Of a stretch of DNA of 64,000 bases, positions 1 to 8,625 are shown piece by piece. The first letter of the stretch is position 1. Every line of letters begins with the position of its first letter. Source of the stretch: Flavobacterium sp. ZT3R18 (GTDB lineage: Bacteria > Bacteroidota > Bacteroidia > Flavobacteriales > Flavobacteriaceae); assembly GCF_007097385.1 (NCBI RefSeq), contig NZ_VJZS01000001.1:511103-575102 (forward strand), written 5' to 3'. The translations under genes were made by a program, and so were the position numbers. A model generated the notes under the pieces. The model worked only from the letters and a program-made list of their open reading frames with translations. It was not told the DNA's origin and did not search any database.

Positions 1-1225
1 GAGTTATGAATATGTTCCTGTTGCAGCCGCTGTTCGATCGTGGGAGACCAAGTTGTATTACAATACCGTTACCCATGTTATGGATGATACCAAGCGCCCT
101 GATGTTCCTATTCACATGGATATGCCAGGTTGGAGTGATACGTACGGAATGTATTCTAAAGCAAAAGGTGTTTTTGGTCAACATAATTTCACTGCTGATG
201 TAAGTTCGTTTTACAATCGTTCTATTGCTGAAATGACGATGTATCCCAAAGATCCCAACGAAAATCTAATGTTTATGTACACTTGGCCTGATGTTAGGAC
301 TTTGTATTGCGGATTGTTTCTGGAAGATAATCTAGTATTGAATACGAGTTCTAATGTGCTGTTTACCGCCAGTATTGCGAGTCATAGTAACAAAGTCGCC
401 AGTGAATTTGGTCTGGAAAGTTTACAGATTTTTTATCCTAATATGGATGCTACTAATAATAGAATTCTGGGCAGTTTTTCAACACATTATAGCTACAACC
501 ACAACGGTTTTGAATACGGGTTGGGATTAGGGTATGGAGAACGCGCACCATCGGTTTCTGAAGGGTATGGTTTTTATTTATTCAACAGTTTTGATGGGTA
601 CGATTATATAGGAAACCCAGAATTAAAGAACGAGCAATCCTTGGAATCGAGTATGTCTTTGGGTTACTCCAAAAACAAATGGAGTTCGAAACTATCGGCT
701 ACTTTTTTTCATATGTCCAATTATATTGTAGGAGCGCCAGATACCAATTTGATTCCAATGACGATTGGTGCCAATGGGGTAAAAATATACACAGCTCTTG
801 ATTATGCGACTCTTTTTAATATGGATTTGAATTTAGAATGTCAGATTTCAGAAAGCTTAAAATGGCAAGGGCAGATGGTTTATGCGTACGGGAAAGATAG
901 CAATAACAGGAATTTGCCTTTTATCAGTCCGTTTAGTTATTCGAGTACTTTTAATTATTTTAAAAACCGAGTTTCGGCAGCTCTTGCTGTTGTCGGAAAT
1001 AGCACTCAATCGCAATTCAGCCCTTATTATGGCGAAAATAAAACACCAGATTATGCTATTTTAAATACTTTCGTAGGTTATTCCTTTTATGTTGAAAAAA
1101 ACAAATGGAATGTAAGGGTAGGAGTAGAGAATATTTTTGATGCTTATTATTCTACTTTTTCAAGTTGGAATAATATCCCAAGCAAAGGAAGAAATTTTGT
1201 TTTGAATTTAAATTTTGGCTTCTAG
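1..1225 (+). CDS. TonB-dependent receptor, C-terminal part (OprC/NosA copper-receptor-like)
   Basis: The frame is open from base 2 with no start, so the N-terminal plug lies outside the window. About 407 residues of outer-membrane beta-barrel remain, with alternating aromatic strands and a C-terminal ENIFDAYY...NFVLNLNFGF segment ending in Phe, the usual barrel terminus. Near the visible N-end the stretch YYNTVTHVMDD followed by a Met/His-rich HMDMPGWSDTYGMYS resembles the HVMDN...TYG region of OprC/NosA-type copper receptors, and further Met pairs follow. I infer copper (or another metal) uptake across the outer membrane. This would fit the copper enzyme NirK encoded downstream and a possible nos cluster upstream. 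The TonB-receptor class is secure; the substrate is inferred. Confidence 0.8.
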   Translation, partial: SYEYVPVAAAVRSWETKLYYNTVTHVMDDTKRPDVPIHMDMPGWSDTYGMYSKAKGVFGQHNFTADVSSFYNRSIAEMTMYPKDPNENLMFMYTWPDVRTLYCGLFLEDNLVLNTSSNVLFTASIASHSNKVASEFGLESLQIFYPNMDATNNRILGSFSTHYSYNHNGFEYGLGLGYGERAPSVSEGYGFYLFNSFDGYDYIGNPELKNEQSLESSMSLGYSKNKWSSKLSATFFHMSNYIVGAPDTNLIPMTIGANGVKIYTALDYATLFNMDLNLECQISESLKWQGQMVYAYGKDSNNRNLPFISPFSYSSTFNYFKNRVSAALAVVGNSTQSQFSPYYGENKTPDYAILNTFVGYSFYVEKNKWNVRVGVENIFDAYYSTFSSWNNIPSKGRNFVLNLNFGF

Positions 1226-1380
1226 TAAAAATAATTGTTTGTCTGATAAAGATTTTAAAGTGTTTTAATGACTGAATTTTAATTGCTTTTAAGGGATTAA
1301 CGAATGGCTCGCATGTTTTAAAATTTCTCGCCAAGTCGCTAAGAAAAAGGATACTATGTTTTTCGACTTTGCGAGGTGTA

Positions 1381-1615
1381 ATTTTTATTCTGAAAAAAGC
1401 AATATAAAATGACGTATTACAGCTATTATAAGTCTAAAAAATAAACACGAATTACACGAATTGTCACGAACCTATGCGATTAATTTGATTCGTGTAATAA
1501 TTTCACGAACGAATTCGTGACAATTTGTGAAATTCGTGTTCAAATTTAACCTTTACTATTTGTGTCTACAAGGTTGGTTTTGTACCTGTTTTAAAAAAAA
1601 CGTCATTGGTAGTAA
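1381..1615. repeat. Intergenic repeat cluster between the receptor and moeA
   Basis: The 514-base gap 1226-1739 has no convincing gene. It holds an inverted repeat: arms 1442-1470 and 1514-1541 (AACACGAATT...TTGTCACGAA) pair over about 27 bases with few mismatches. Bases 1381-1415 are near-identical to 16604-16637, and 1587-1614 resemble 16648-16676, so two blocks recur at a second locus. This looks like the short palindromic repeat DNA common between flavobacterial genes. Function unknown. Confidence 0.6.
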
Positions 1616-1739
1616 ATAATACAAAAAAAAGGTCTTTGAATTTAATCCGATAACAATGAATAAAAAAAGAATCAATAGGTTTAATGTTATTAAAATTCAT
1701 TTCCAAGTTGTATTTTTGGATACCATTAAACATTAACCC

Positions 1740-2909
1740 ATGATTTCCGTTCAAGAAGCCTTTTCGATATTACAAAATAACTTACCCACTTTGCAAGAGG
1801 TGGCGTATCCTCTTTTTCAAACTAGAAAACATATTTTAGCACAATCACTTTTTTCGCCCATCAATATGCCTCCTTTTCGACAATCGGCGATGGATGGCTT
1901 TGCTTTGTGTTTGCACGACGCTTTGGTCTATGAAATTATCGGCGAAATAAAAGCTGGGGATTCCCACTTGGTCGAATTGCTTCCAGGGCAGGCGGTCAAG
2001 ATTTTTACGGGAGCAGCTGTACCTGATACAGCGCAAGCCGTAATTCAAATTGAAAAAGTAGCCGCAAACGGAACGCAATTGTTAGTGGACGAATTAGTGA
2101 AACCAGATACAAATGTCAGACCCATAGGCGAACAAATTTCGGCTGGGGATTTGGCGCTCGAAAAAGGAACTTTGTTGAACGCCGCTGCCATCGGGTTTTT
2201 GGCGGGACTTGGTTTTACAGCCATTACGGTTTATAAAAAACCAAAAATCGGAATAGTAGTTACCGGCAATGAGTTGACCAAACCTGGAATGCCGCTTGAG
2301 TACGGCAAGGTCTATGAGAGTAATGGGATTATGTTGCAATCTGCATTGATTGACGCTTTTTATGATGCCGTTACCTTGTATGAAGTCAATGACGATTTTG
2401 AAAATACTAAAAATAAACTGCAAGAGGCTTTAACGACCAATGAGGTGGTTTTGGTTTCTGGCGGAATTTCGGTTGGGGATTATGATTTTGTGGCAAGAGC
2501 TTTAAAAGAACTTCACGTAGAAACTTTATTTTACAAAATCAACCAAAAACCGGGGAAGCCTTTATTTGCAGGTAAGTTAAACGATAAAATGGTTTTTGCA
2601 TTGCCTGGAAATCCTGCCGCTTGCCTGACTTGTTTTTATGTGTATGTTTTGCCTACACTGGCAATACTGTCTGGCGCTGTAGCCAATTATGAACAAGCCG
2701 TTTTGCTTCCATTAGCCCATAATTATGATGTAAAAAATACCCGCTGTCAGTTTTTGAAAGCGAATATCAGTAATGGGGAAACACAAATTTTGTCGCATCA
2801 AAACTCGTCTATGCTCAACTCTTTTTCGGTTTCAAACGGATTGATTTATATGCCCCACGGCCATTATGAATTGAAAAAAGGAGAAATGGTTAAAGTGTAT
2901 TTGTTGTAG
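1740..2909 (+). CDS. moeA: Molybdopterin molybdenumtransferase MoeA
   Basis: This 389-residue protein inserts molybdate into adenylylated molybdopterin, the last common step of molybdenum cofactor (Moco) synthesis, in the cytoplasm. Family landmarks are visible: MDGFAL at residues 51-56, the FTGAAVPD loop near 90, the VTGNEL and VSGGISVGDYDF segments of the central MogA-like domain (about 175-250), and PGNPAACL near 290. The length fits the family, and an ATG follows an AT-rich spacer. It stands alone, about 7 kb before the rest of the Moco operon, with unrelated minus-strand genes in between. It would supply cofactor to the nitrate reductase at 21874. The call is firm. Confidence 0.95.
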   Translation: MISVQEAFSILQNNLPTLQEVAYPLFQTRKHILAQSLFSPINMPPFRQSAMDGFALCLHDALVYEIIGEIKAGDSHLVELLPGQAVKIFTGAAVPDTAQAVIQIEKVAANGTQLLVDELVKPDTNVRPIGEQISAGDLALEKGTLLNAAAIGFLAGLGFTAITVYKKPKIGIVVTGNELTKPGMPLEYGKVYESNGIMLQSALIDAFYDAVTLYEVNDDFENTKNKLQEALTTNEVVLVSGGISVGDYDFVARALKELHVETLFYKINQKPGKPLFAGKLNDKMVFALPGNPAACLTCFYVYVLPTLAILSGAVANYEQAVLLPLAHNYDVKNTRCQFLKANISNGETQILSHQNSSMLNSFSVSNGLIYMPHGHYELKKGEMVKVYLL

Positions 2910-3011
2910 CATTATTTTCTAATTATTGAAAAATCAGGAAATAGTAGTAAATTTTATTTTTAGGGTTACTTACATAAATTCAATATAGTGCTATCGCCTC
3001 GAAAAAAAATA

Positions 3012-3422
3012 CTACATCCGAGCGATCGGGTTATGCCAATAATGTTTACATCCGTCTTTACATTCAGTATTTCTTCTTTCTGTATCAGTGATTTTGAAAA
3101 TCCAAACTAAAGAAATAATTGTTTTTTGATATTCTGAATCTGAAAGGCTTGATAATTTATTGAATGCAATTTTAGTCTCAAAGTTATTTAATATTACAAT
3201 CGGTGTACAGTTTTGTTTTAAAGGAATTGAATTTATGGCTTTTTTATACGCCACATTTTCATAAGTGTCTTTGTTTGGAATTGAGTTGAATATATAATTT
3301 TTCAAAATTGTAAAGAGTTCATCAAAATTAAAATTTTCATCAAGTAATAATTGATTAATTCCTTCATTAAAGTCAATTTCATTCTGTGCAATTTTGTTTA
3401 TAAATCCTTCTGTATTATCCAT
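3012..3422 (-). CDS. DUF5958 family protein
   Basis: This 136-residue protein of unknown function has an acidic N-terminal helix region and the C-terminal signature TERRNTECKDGCKHYWHN, which I recognise from small proteins grouped as DUF5958. No signal peptide or membrane segment is seen. It is the last of three minus-strand genes (3012-5208) forming a small accessory block between moeA and the following genes. A 159-base gap with a REP-like palindrome separates it from the next gene. No function is proposed. Confidence 0.6.
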   Translation of the reverse strand: MDNTEGFINKIAQNEIDFNEGINQLLLDENFNFDELFTILKNYIFNSIPNKDTYENVAYKKAINSIPLKQNCTPIVILNNFETKIAFNKLSSLSDSEYQKTIISLVWIFKITDTERRNTECKDGCKHYWHNPIARM

Positions 3423-3480
3423 TTGCGGTTTTAGATTTTATAATGTCTTTTTGGGTAGGTTTGTAAGTATTTTTAAATAC

Positions 3481-3506
3481 GATAGCGCGGATTTGCAATC
3501 CGTGCC
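3481..3506. repeat. REP-like palindrome
   Basis: The sequence GATAGCGCGGATTTGCAATC continues with CGTGCC. The arms CGCGGATT (3486-3493) and AATCCGTG (3497-3504) pair around TGC. Its layout (ATAGC, then a palindrome around a short centre) matches the elements at 37764 and 50030. A degenerate second half may lie near 3535-3570. It probably belongs to a dispersed REP family. Confidence 0.55.
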
Positions 3507-3581
3507 CGTTACAATGTGTCTCGTACTAAAAACTGGATGTCAATTTGTCCGCGTTTTTGCCTTGCAATCTGTAGCTTTTCG

Positions 3582-4064
3582 TTATTCAAAGTTAGTTTTC
3601 AAAGGTAAATAGATGTCAATGATTGAAGTGGCTTTGTTCCATTGAAATCGATAATCGTATTTTTCAAAGTGTATGAATCCTGTCTTTGTATTGTCTTCAA
3701 TTTTTAGATTTGATTTCGGCAATATGACTTTGTAAATTTCAAAAAGGGTCTGTTTGATATTTTCCATTTTACCTTTATGAGTAAATATTTCATAATCGCC
3801 TTTCGGCATTTCCAAACCAGTAAAATGACTAGGAAAGACTTGGTTAATTGCCGGAATTGCTGTCAAGTAATAATACTTTTCGTCAGTCTTGTATGTTATT
3901 CCAAATTTATCCCAATTTCCACGGTTTTGGTTTAGCTTATATTTTTTCAGTTGCTCGTTAAAGGTTTTCCAATGTTTTTGTATGATTTTAAAATTGGCAG
4001 TTTGAGAGTTCGTCAATTCTGTCACAAGTCCGTAAGTCTGTATGTTTTGTTCAATTGTTGTCAT
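3582..4064 (-). CDS. GyrI-like / effector-binding-domain protein
   Basis: This 160-residue soluble protein has the general pattern of a stand-alone GyrI-like (AraC effector-binding) small-molecule-binding domain: a strand-rich region with FPSHFTGLEMPKGDYEIFTH near the middle and an IDIYLPL strand at the end. No DNA-binding domain is attached. Members bind hydrophobic or cationic ligands or modulate gyrase, but this member's ligand cannot be read from the sequence. It lies 49 bases after the DUF3800 gene on the same strand and may be co-transcribed. The family call is moderately secure. Confidence 0.6.
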   Translation of the reverse strand: MTTIEQNIQTYGLVTELTNSQTANFKIIQKHWKTFNEQLKKYKLNQNRGNWDKFGITYKTDEKYYYLTAIPAINQVFPSHFTGLEMPKGDYEIFTHKGKMENIKQTLFEIYKVILPKSNLKIEDNTKTGFIHFEKYDYRFQWNKATSIIDIYLPLKTNFE

Positions 4065-4113
4065 TCTTTTTTTGTGATATTACAGCTAACGTTGTAGTAG
4101 CTGTTAGCAGAAG

Positions 4114-5208
4114 TTATTTTGGGTAAGCTTCATTAAATTTATCTTCATTTTCTAAAGTTTTCATCGCTAAAAAAGCAAGAGGATTTATATCCGTTTTCGT
4201 GCTTTTATATTTTTTAGTTAGTAAGGATAAATCTGGTTGTAAAGGATGGACATTCATCTTTGCTAATCGTGTATTTGCAATTATATTAGCCATTTTATCA
4301 GTTTCATTTGACTTTAGTAAAATGTTTTTGGCATAGTAAGCAAATGAACTTCCAATTAAATCTGAGAGTTGTATTTGAATATTATGTTTTGAATCTACCA
4401 TTTCTATTGAATCAATTTGTAACGGAAATGTTAATTTTCTATTGTCAAAACCAACATCTACTTTCTCTTTACTTATATCTTTAGAAAGAAAAAAAATAAA
4501 TTCTTTCCAGAATTCAACTTGTTTTGAATCATCGTGAATTACATTGATTCTAACATTTTCTTTTTTAGACCATATGTCGCTAAGTAAAGTTAAAGATGGT
4601 AACGCCAAATCAATTGAAAATTTATTTATTGACTCTAAAATTTCATCGATATATTCTTTACTTTTTAAGATAGGAAAGAAAAAGTTTTTTTCTCCAGGTT
4701 CAATAATAGCATTAAAAATTTCATTTGCTTTATGATAAAAATTATCGATAGAATCAGAATCTTTAGTTCGAATCATTTTTTGAAATAGTTCTAATAGCTC
4801 ACAATATTTTGATTTCAAATCGAAAAATTCGGTTTGCAAAAAAAGAGATTGAGCAAAAGCGATATTTAAACCATTTTCGTAATACGGTAATTCATTATTA
4901 TAAAAGGTCGTTTCCACTAATTGATCTACCAAATGTGCGCAAAGAGCAAATTTTTTATTGTAGTATGCTATTTTAATTCTATCATAATTTATCGAAGGAT
5001 GATTTAGAATATTTTCAATTGGTATTTGGTATTTTGGGTATTTTTTAATTTTATTAAAGTGAATCTCCTCCGAGAATGTTTTTAAAGGTCTTAATATTTC
5101 TTCAGCTTCTTCAATTGTAAAGTTATGTGAAACAAGAACATAAATAGGTTGTTCTTTATCCAATAGATTTTGTCCAGAATTGCCAGCTTCATCAAAATAA
5201 ATGTTCAT
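4114..5208 (-). CDS. DUF3800 domain-containing protein
   Basis: This 364-residue protein begins MNIYFDEAGNSGQN, the signature start of DUF3800 proteins, whose acidic residues suggest an RNase H-like fold. A later LSDLIGSSFAYYAKN segment (around 285-300) is the second typical motif, with the Q-L-S-D aspartate. At 364 residues it is longer than many members. No membrane segment is present. Its biochemical role is unknown; relatives often lie in accessory or defence-rich regions. An open frame carrying an apparent gene remnant (5205-5351) runs into it with an ATGA overlap, suggesting it once followed another gene in an operon. Confidence 0.7.
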   Translation of the reverse strand: MNIYFDEAGNSGQNLLDKEQPIYVLVSHNFTIEEAEEILRPLKTFSEEIHFNKIKKYPKYQIPIENILNHPSINYDRIKIAYYNKKFALCAHLVDQLVETTFYNNELPYYENGLNIAFAQSLFLQTEFFDLKSKYCELLELFQKMIRTKDSDSIDNFYHKANEIFNAIIEPGEKNFFFPILKSKEYIDEILESINKFSIDLALPSLTLLSDIWSKKENVRINVIHDDSKQVEFWKEFIFFLSKDISKEKVDVGFDNRKLTFPLQIDSIEMVDSKHNIQIQLSDLIGSSFAYYAKNILLKSNETDKMANIIANTRLAKMNVHPLQPDLSLLTKKYKSTKTDINPLAFLAMKTLENEDKFNEAYPK

Positions 5209-5351
5209 TGTTTATTCGTTTTTTGGTTGATAATTTCTGCCAACTTATTTATACCAGCCATAAATATTCCGTTATCCACCCAAACTGGGCTGGCTTTGTG
5301 TTGGAATTGTTTTTTGGATATTCTGCTAATGTAGGTGTTTTTTATTACAAT
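5205..5351 (-). pseudogene. Apparent 3' remnant of a gene preceding the DUF3800 gene
   Basis: A 48-codon frame with protein-like composition runs from a TAA at 5352-5354 to a TGA that overlaps the DUF3800 ATG as ATGA. It contains SPVWVDNGIFMAGINKLAEI. There is no ATG or TTG at its beginning; the first Met is codon 31 and a GTG is codon 25. The ATGA coupling and coherent C-terminal-looking sequence suggest the end of a truncated upstream partner gene. It could also be a tiny gene starting at GTG or ATG. Confidence 0.35.
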
Positions 5352-5429
5352 TTACAAACTTGAAGTTTCAATGTTTTATTTTTTCAAGAAAACAAAATCC
5401 TGTTACTTTTCCTAAAGATCTTGTGAGCT

Positions 5430-5541
5430 GCGTGAGGGATAAAAGCTGGCTACCTTGTAGCGCGGATAGCCCGACAGCAACAAGGAAAGGGGCCGACTCG
5501 ACAGTTTGCTGAGTAGGCCCCTTTGCTTGATGGTGGCACGC
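5430..5541 (+). ncRNA. Structured flavobacterial element, copy 1 (candidate RNA motif)
   Basis: This 112-base element is closed by GCGTG (5430-5434) with CACGC (5537-5541). It contains a GCTAC-loop-GTAGC hairpin, the conserved GCGCGGATAGCCCGAC segment, and a long stem AAAGGGGCC...GGCCCCTTT. A full copy at 21673-21785 keeps the same stems with compensating changes. It resembles what I recall of the flavo-1 RNA motif, but that identity is unverified. On the other strand it lies just after the AI-2E family gene. It may be transcribed RNA or a mobile repeat. Confidence 0.55.
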
Positions 5542-5568
5542 CCAAAAGGTTATTGCGTTTGTAAAAAG

Positions 5569-6657
5569 CTATTCCTCTATATTCTCTTCTTCTATCATTT
5601 CTATCCAAGAAAGGAAGAATTTGTACCCCAAGGTTAGGATAACTGCACCAAGGAATAATCCGATGAAGCCGTTGTAAAGAAAACCTCCGATGGCTCCAAG
5701 AAATATCACGAGCATTGGGGCAGGAGGATTGCCTCTTCCTAAAAATATGGGTTTTAATATATTGTCTGAAATCATGGTAATGCCTATCCAAATGGCGAGA
5801 ATAGTCGCGGTTGTGGTGTCTGTAACGGAGAACATATAAATCACGACGGGAATCGCAATGAGACCAATTCCGACTTGTATGGTGGCAAGGATAAGACAAA
5901 TAATGGTTAAAATTCCAGCAAAGGGAACGCCTGCCATAAAGAATCCTACACCCACCATTAGCGATTGAATTAGGGCTACTCCTAAAAATCCTTTTACAAC
6001 ATTACGAATCGTTGCTACGGTAATCAAAGCGTAGTGTTCGCCGTTTTTGCCTATTAATTTGATGAAGATATTTTTGGAAACGGCAGTTAGTGACTCAGAA
6101 TACAACAACAGCCCCATGGCAATTATGATAGAGATGATAAATTGAAGGATACCTTTTCCGATTCCAGCTAAGGTAAAAAGCAGCCATTCTCCAACGACTT
6201 TTAATTGATCGGAATATTTGAATACAACATTGGAAACATCTTCGGAGGCACTTTTCCATATTTCAAGAATTGGTTTAGTTATAGTAGGCCAGTCTTTTGT
6301 GCTTTCTCCGGGAGGCGGAATCAAATGTCCTCCAGCTTGGTATGAAGTGCTGAAATTGTTAATCTCTTCATACAGCGATTGGGAGATCAATACGCTTGGA
6401 ACCACTAAAATACTGAGTAATAGCAAAGCCAGAAATATAGTGGCCAAAATCTTTTTGCCTCTAAATAATTTTACAATAGATTCGTAGATAGGACTGAATG
6501 CTATGGCAATGACAACCGCCCAGACTAAGATTAAAACAAAGGGTTTCAAGATGTCATAACACCAACCGATTAACAAAAATAGGACTCCGAGTCGGATGAT
6601 GGTGTCGGCAATTTTTTCGAAATTGAAACTGTTGAAGTTGGAGTTGTTTTGATCCAT
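5569..6657 (-). CDS. AI-2E / PerM family transporter
   Basis: This 362-residue inner-membrane protein has about eight hydrophobic segments in the AI-2E (PerM, UPF0118) pattern: paired helices near the N-terminus, a soluble region (about residues 95-170), then a helix-rich C-terminal half with MVGVGFFMAGVPFAGIL and the ISDNILKPIFLGRG motif typical of the family. I start at the ATG at 6657; the frame can extend to a TTG at 6690 but the ATG is preferred. Family members export varied small molecules or act in Na+/H+ exchange, so the substrate is not known. It is monocistronic and ends beside the structured element at 5430-5541. Confidence 0.8.
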   Translation of the reverse strand: MDQNNSNFNSFNFEKIADTIIRLGVLFLLIGWCYDILKPFVLILVWAVVIAIAFSPIYESIVKLFRGKKILATIFLALLLLSILVVPSVLISQSLYEEINNFSTSYQAGGHLIPPPGESTKDWPTITKPILEIWKSASEDVSNVVFKYSDQLKVVGEWLLFTLAGIGKGILQFIISIIIAMGLLLYSESLTAVSKNIFIKLIGKNGEHYALITVATIRNVVKGFLGVALIQSLMVGVGFFMAGVPFAGILTIICLILATIQVGIGLIAIPVVIYMFSVTDTTTATILAIWIGITMISDNILKPIFLGRGNPPAPMLVIFLGAIGGFLYNGFIGLFLGAVILTLGYKFFLSWIEMIEEENIEE

Positions 6658-7167
6658 ATCTAGATATTTTTTGATGAATAAAAAGGCCAAAAGATTATTA
6701 AGCTAATCTAGTTAAAATGTAGTAATTATTGGTATTAAATAATGATGTCTTTTATGGTAAGTTTATATGACTGTCCGTAACGAGTACCAAATGATTTTTT
6801 TTGCGTAAGTCTGCTAAGTCTGCGTGAAAAATTGCTCGCAGATTTCGCAGACTTGCGCAGATTTTAACTTGACAAATACACTTGAAATCTGTTCGAAACA
6901 TAGTATCAGTTTTTTGGGTACTCCTTACAGATATTCATATAAGTTTAAATATTTTGCAATCTAAAGTTAAAACCCTGTATGTTTTATATTAAAACTTGTG
7001 CAGACAAAAGCGACTTTTTTATGCTAAAATGTTTCAAAATAATGGTTTGTTTCAAGGCGAATTAAATTGTGGTTTTGTATTTTTACTCAATTGATGCTTT
7101 ATGTTGTTCAAAACTTTAATTGGTGTACTCTAGTTGTATCAAATACTATTAACTATAAAATAACTAA
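6658..7167. other. Intergenic region with imperfect inverted repeat
   Basis: There is no gene in this 510-base region between two divergent genes. Arms 6802-6824 and 6837-6859 pair at 20 of 23 positions and are built from the TCTGCG / CGCAGA unit that recurs at 8414-8582. Bases 6765-6781 (ATATGACTGTCCGTAAC) recur exactly, inverted, at 32796-32812. The last 100 bases must carry the promoter of the glycosyltransferase gene, but I cannot place it confidently. Confidence 0.6.
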
Positions 7168-8394
7168 ATGAAGATAGCGCTTTATTCCAATGAATTTCCA
7201 CCAAATATTTATGGCGGAGCAGGAGTTCATATTGATTTTTTAAGTCAGGAACTGGCTAAACTGGCCCAAGTTGAAGTCCGATGTTTTGGAGATCAAAAGG
7301 AAAATAAGGAAACCATGCACGTGGAGGGAATTAATTCTTGTTTGAATAAAAGGATCGATCCCGAAAACGAACATATTAAGATGTTTCATAATTTAAGCCG
7401 AAATGTCGAAATGGCTCAAGCAACTCCAACTGCTGATATTATTCATTGTCATACTTGGTACACCCATTTGGCTGGTGTTTTTAGTAGAGAATTGTTGCAG
7501 GTGCCGTTGATATTGACCACGCATAGTTTAGAAACGCATCGTCCTTGGAAAGTCGAACAATTGGGGAACGGTTATTTTATGTCCAGATGGATTGAAACTA
7601 ACGCCTATAAAACCGCCGATGGAGTTATAGCCGTAAGTGAGCAAATGAAAACCGACGTGATTGAGGCCTATGGCGTAGACCCGAAAAAGGTAACCGTAAT
7701 TCATAACGGAATTGATCCGGATTTCTATAAACCTACTTTTGATGAAGCTTTATTGGCGGAATACGGCATAGATCCAAAGATTCCGTTTGTGCTTTTTGTG
7801 GGTCGGATTACCCGTCAAAAAGGAATTTCGCAATTGATAGAAGCGGCTCAATATTTTAATGAAAATTGCCAAATTGTGCTTTGCGCCGGTGCCCCCGATA
7901 CCGAAGAAATTGCTATTGAAACCGCAGCGCTTATCGATCAGCTTAAAGCGAAAAGGGATGGAGTGATTTTGATTTCGGAAATGCTGCCCCGCGAGAAAGT
8001 AAAAGTATTGTACAGTCATGCCCGAGTTTTTGCCTGTCCTTCTTTGTACGAACCTTTCGGGATCATCAATCTAGAAGCGATGGCTTGCGAAACTCCGGTT
8101 GTGGGTAGTCATGTGGGCGGAATTCCTGAGATACTGGTAGAGGGAGAAACAGGCTATTTGATTCCGCTGGAAAGTGTTTCGAGAACCAATTTTAATCCAA
8201 TAGATCCAACGGGTTTCCAGAAAGCCTTTGCCGTCAAAGTAAATGTATTGTTGGATAATGAAGAACTGGCAATGGCTATGGGTAAAGCAGGTCGAATGCG
8301 GGTTTTGGAGCAATTTAGCTGGGAATCGATTGCCAAAATCACGTTTAATTATTATCAGGAGGTTATTGCTGGATTTGTAAAAGAGCAAGCTTAA
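7168..8394 (+). CDS. Glycogen synthase-type GT4 glycosyltransferase (GlgA/GlgM-like)
   Basis: This 408-residue cytoplasmic GT-B glycosyltransferase starts MKIALYSNEFPPNIYGGAGVH, with the glycine-rich acceptor loop at residues 16-21. It carries VLFVGRITRQKG near 210 and the YEPFGIINLEAMA motif (E-x7-E) from about 294, which binds the sugar nucleotide. Length and motifs match the actinobacterial-type glycogen synthase / maltose-1-phosphate synthase family rather than the longer E. coli GlgA. I infer glucosyl transfer from ADP- or UDP-glucose in glycogen or maltose-1-phosphate synthesis. No other glycogen genes lie nearby, so the exact acceptor is uncertain. Confidence 0.75.
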   Translation: MKIALYSNEFPPNIYGGAGVHIDFLSQELAKLAQVEVRCFGDQKENKETMHVEGINSCLNKRIDPENEHIKMFHNLSRNVEMAQATPTADIIHCHTWYTHLAGVFSRELLQVPLILTTHSLETHRPWKVEQLGNGYFMSRWIETNAYKTADGVIAVSEQMKTDVIEAYGVDPKKVTVIHNGIDPDFYKPTFDEALLAEYGIDPKIPFVLFVGRITRQKGISQLIEAAQYFNENCQIVLCAGAPDTEEIAIETAALIDQLKAKRDGVILISEMLPREKVKVLYSHARVFACPSLYEPFGIINLEAMACETPVVGSHVGGIPEILVEGETGYLIPLESVSRTNFNPIDPTGFQKAFAVKVNVLLDNEELAMAMGKAGRMRVLEQFSWESIAKITFNYYQEVIAGFVKEQA

Positions 8395-8404
8395 GTAAGT
8401 TTTT

Positions 8405-8590
8405 TTTAGTTTTTAATCTGCTGAAATCTGCTGGGAAAAAAATTAGCACGCAGATTTCGCAGATTTACGCAGATAAATTTTACTCGAAAAGTTATATCTA
8501 AAAGTATTTGCAAAGTTTCTTAGGTCCGCTTCTAGGTTTGTTTTAGTTTTTAATCTGCGAAAATCTGCGAAATCTGCGTGCAATTTTCAT
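8405..8590. repeat. Two adjacent TCTGCG/CGCAGA palindromic repeats
   Basis: Copy one pairs 8414-8433 with 8448-8467. Copy two (8550-8582) carries tandem AATCTGCGAAAATCTGCG. Both share the unit of the repeat at 6802-6859. They fill most of the 231-base gap between convergent genes and could act as terminators, though no clear T-run follows. Confidence 0.55.
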
Positions 8591-8625
8591 GTAGATGTGA
8601 GGTAACATTGCGAGCAAGCCTGTTT

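Noticed and set aside
4080..4113. GCTAAC...GTTAGC inverted repeat between two accessory genes, considered as an integron attC site
   Set aside because: The spacing between the core sequences is too short, no integrase gene is present, and equivalent sites are not found after the neighbouring genes.
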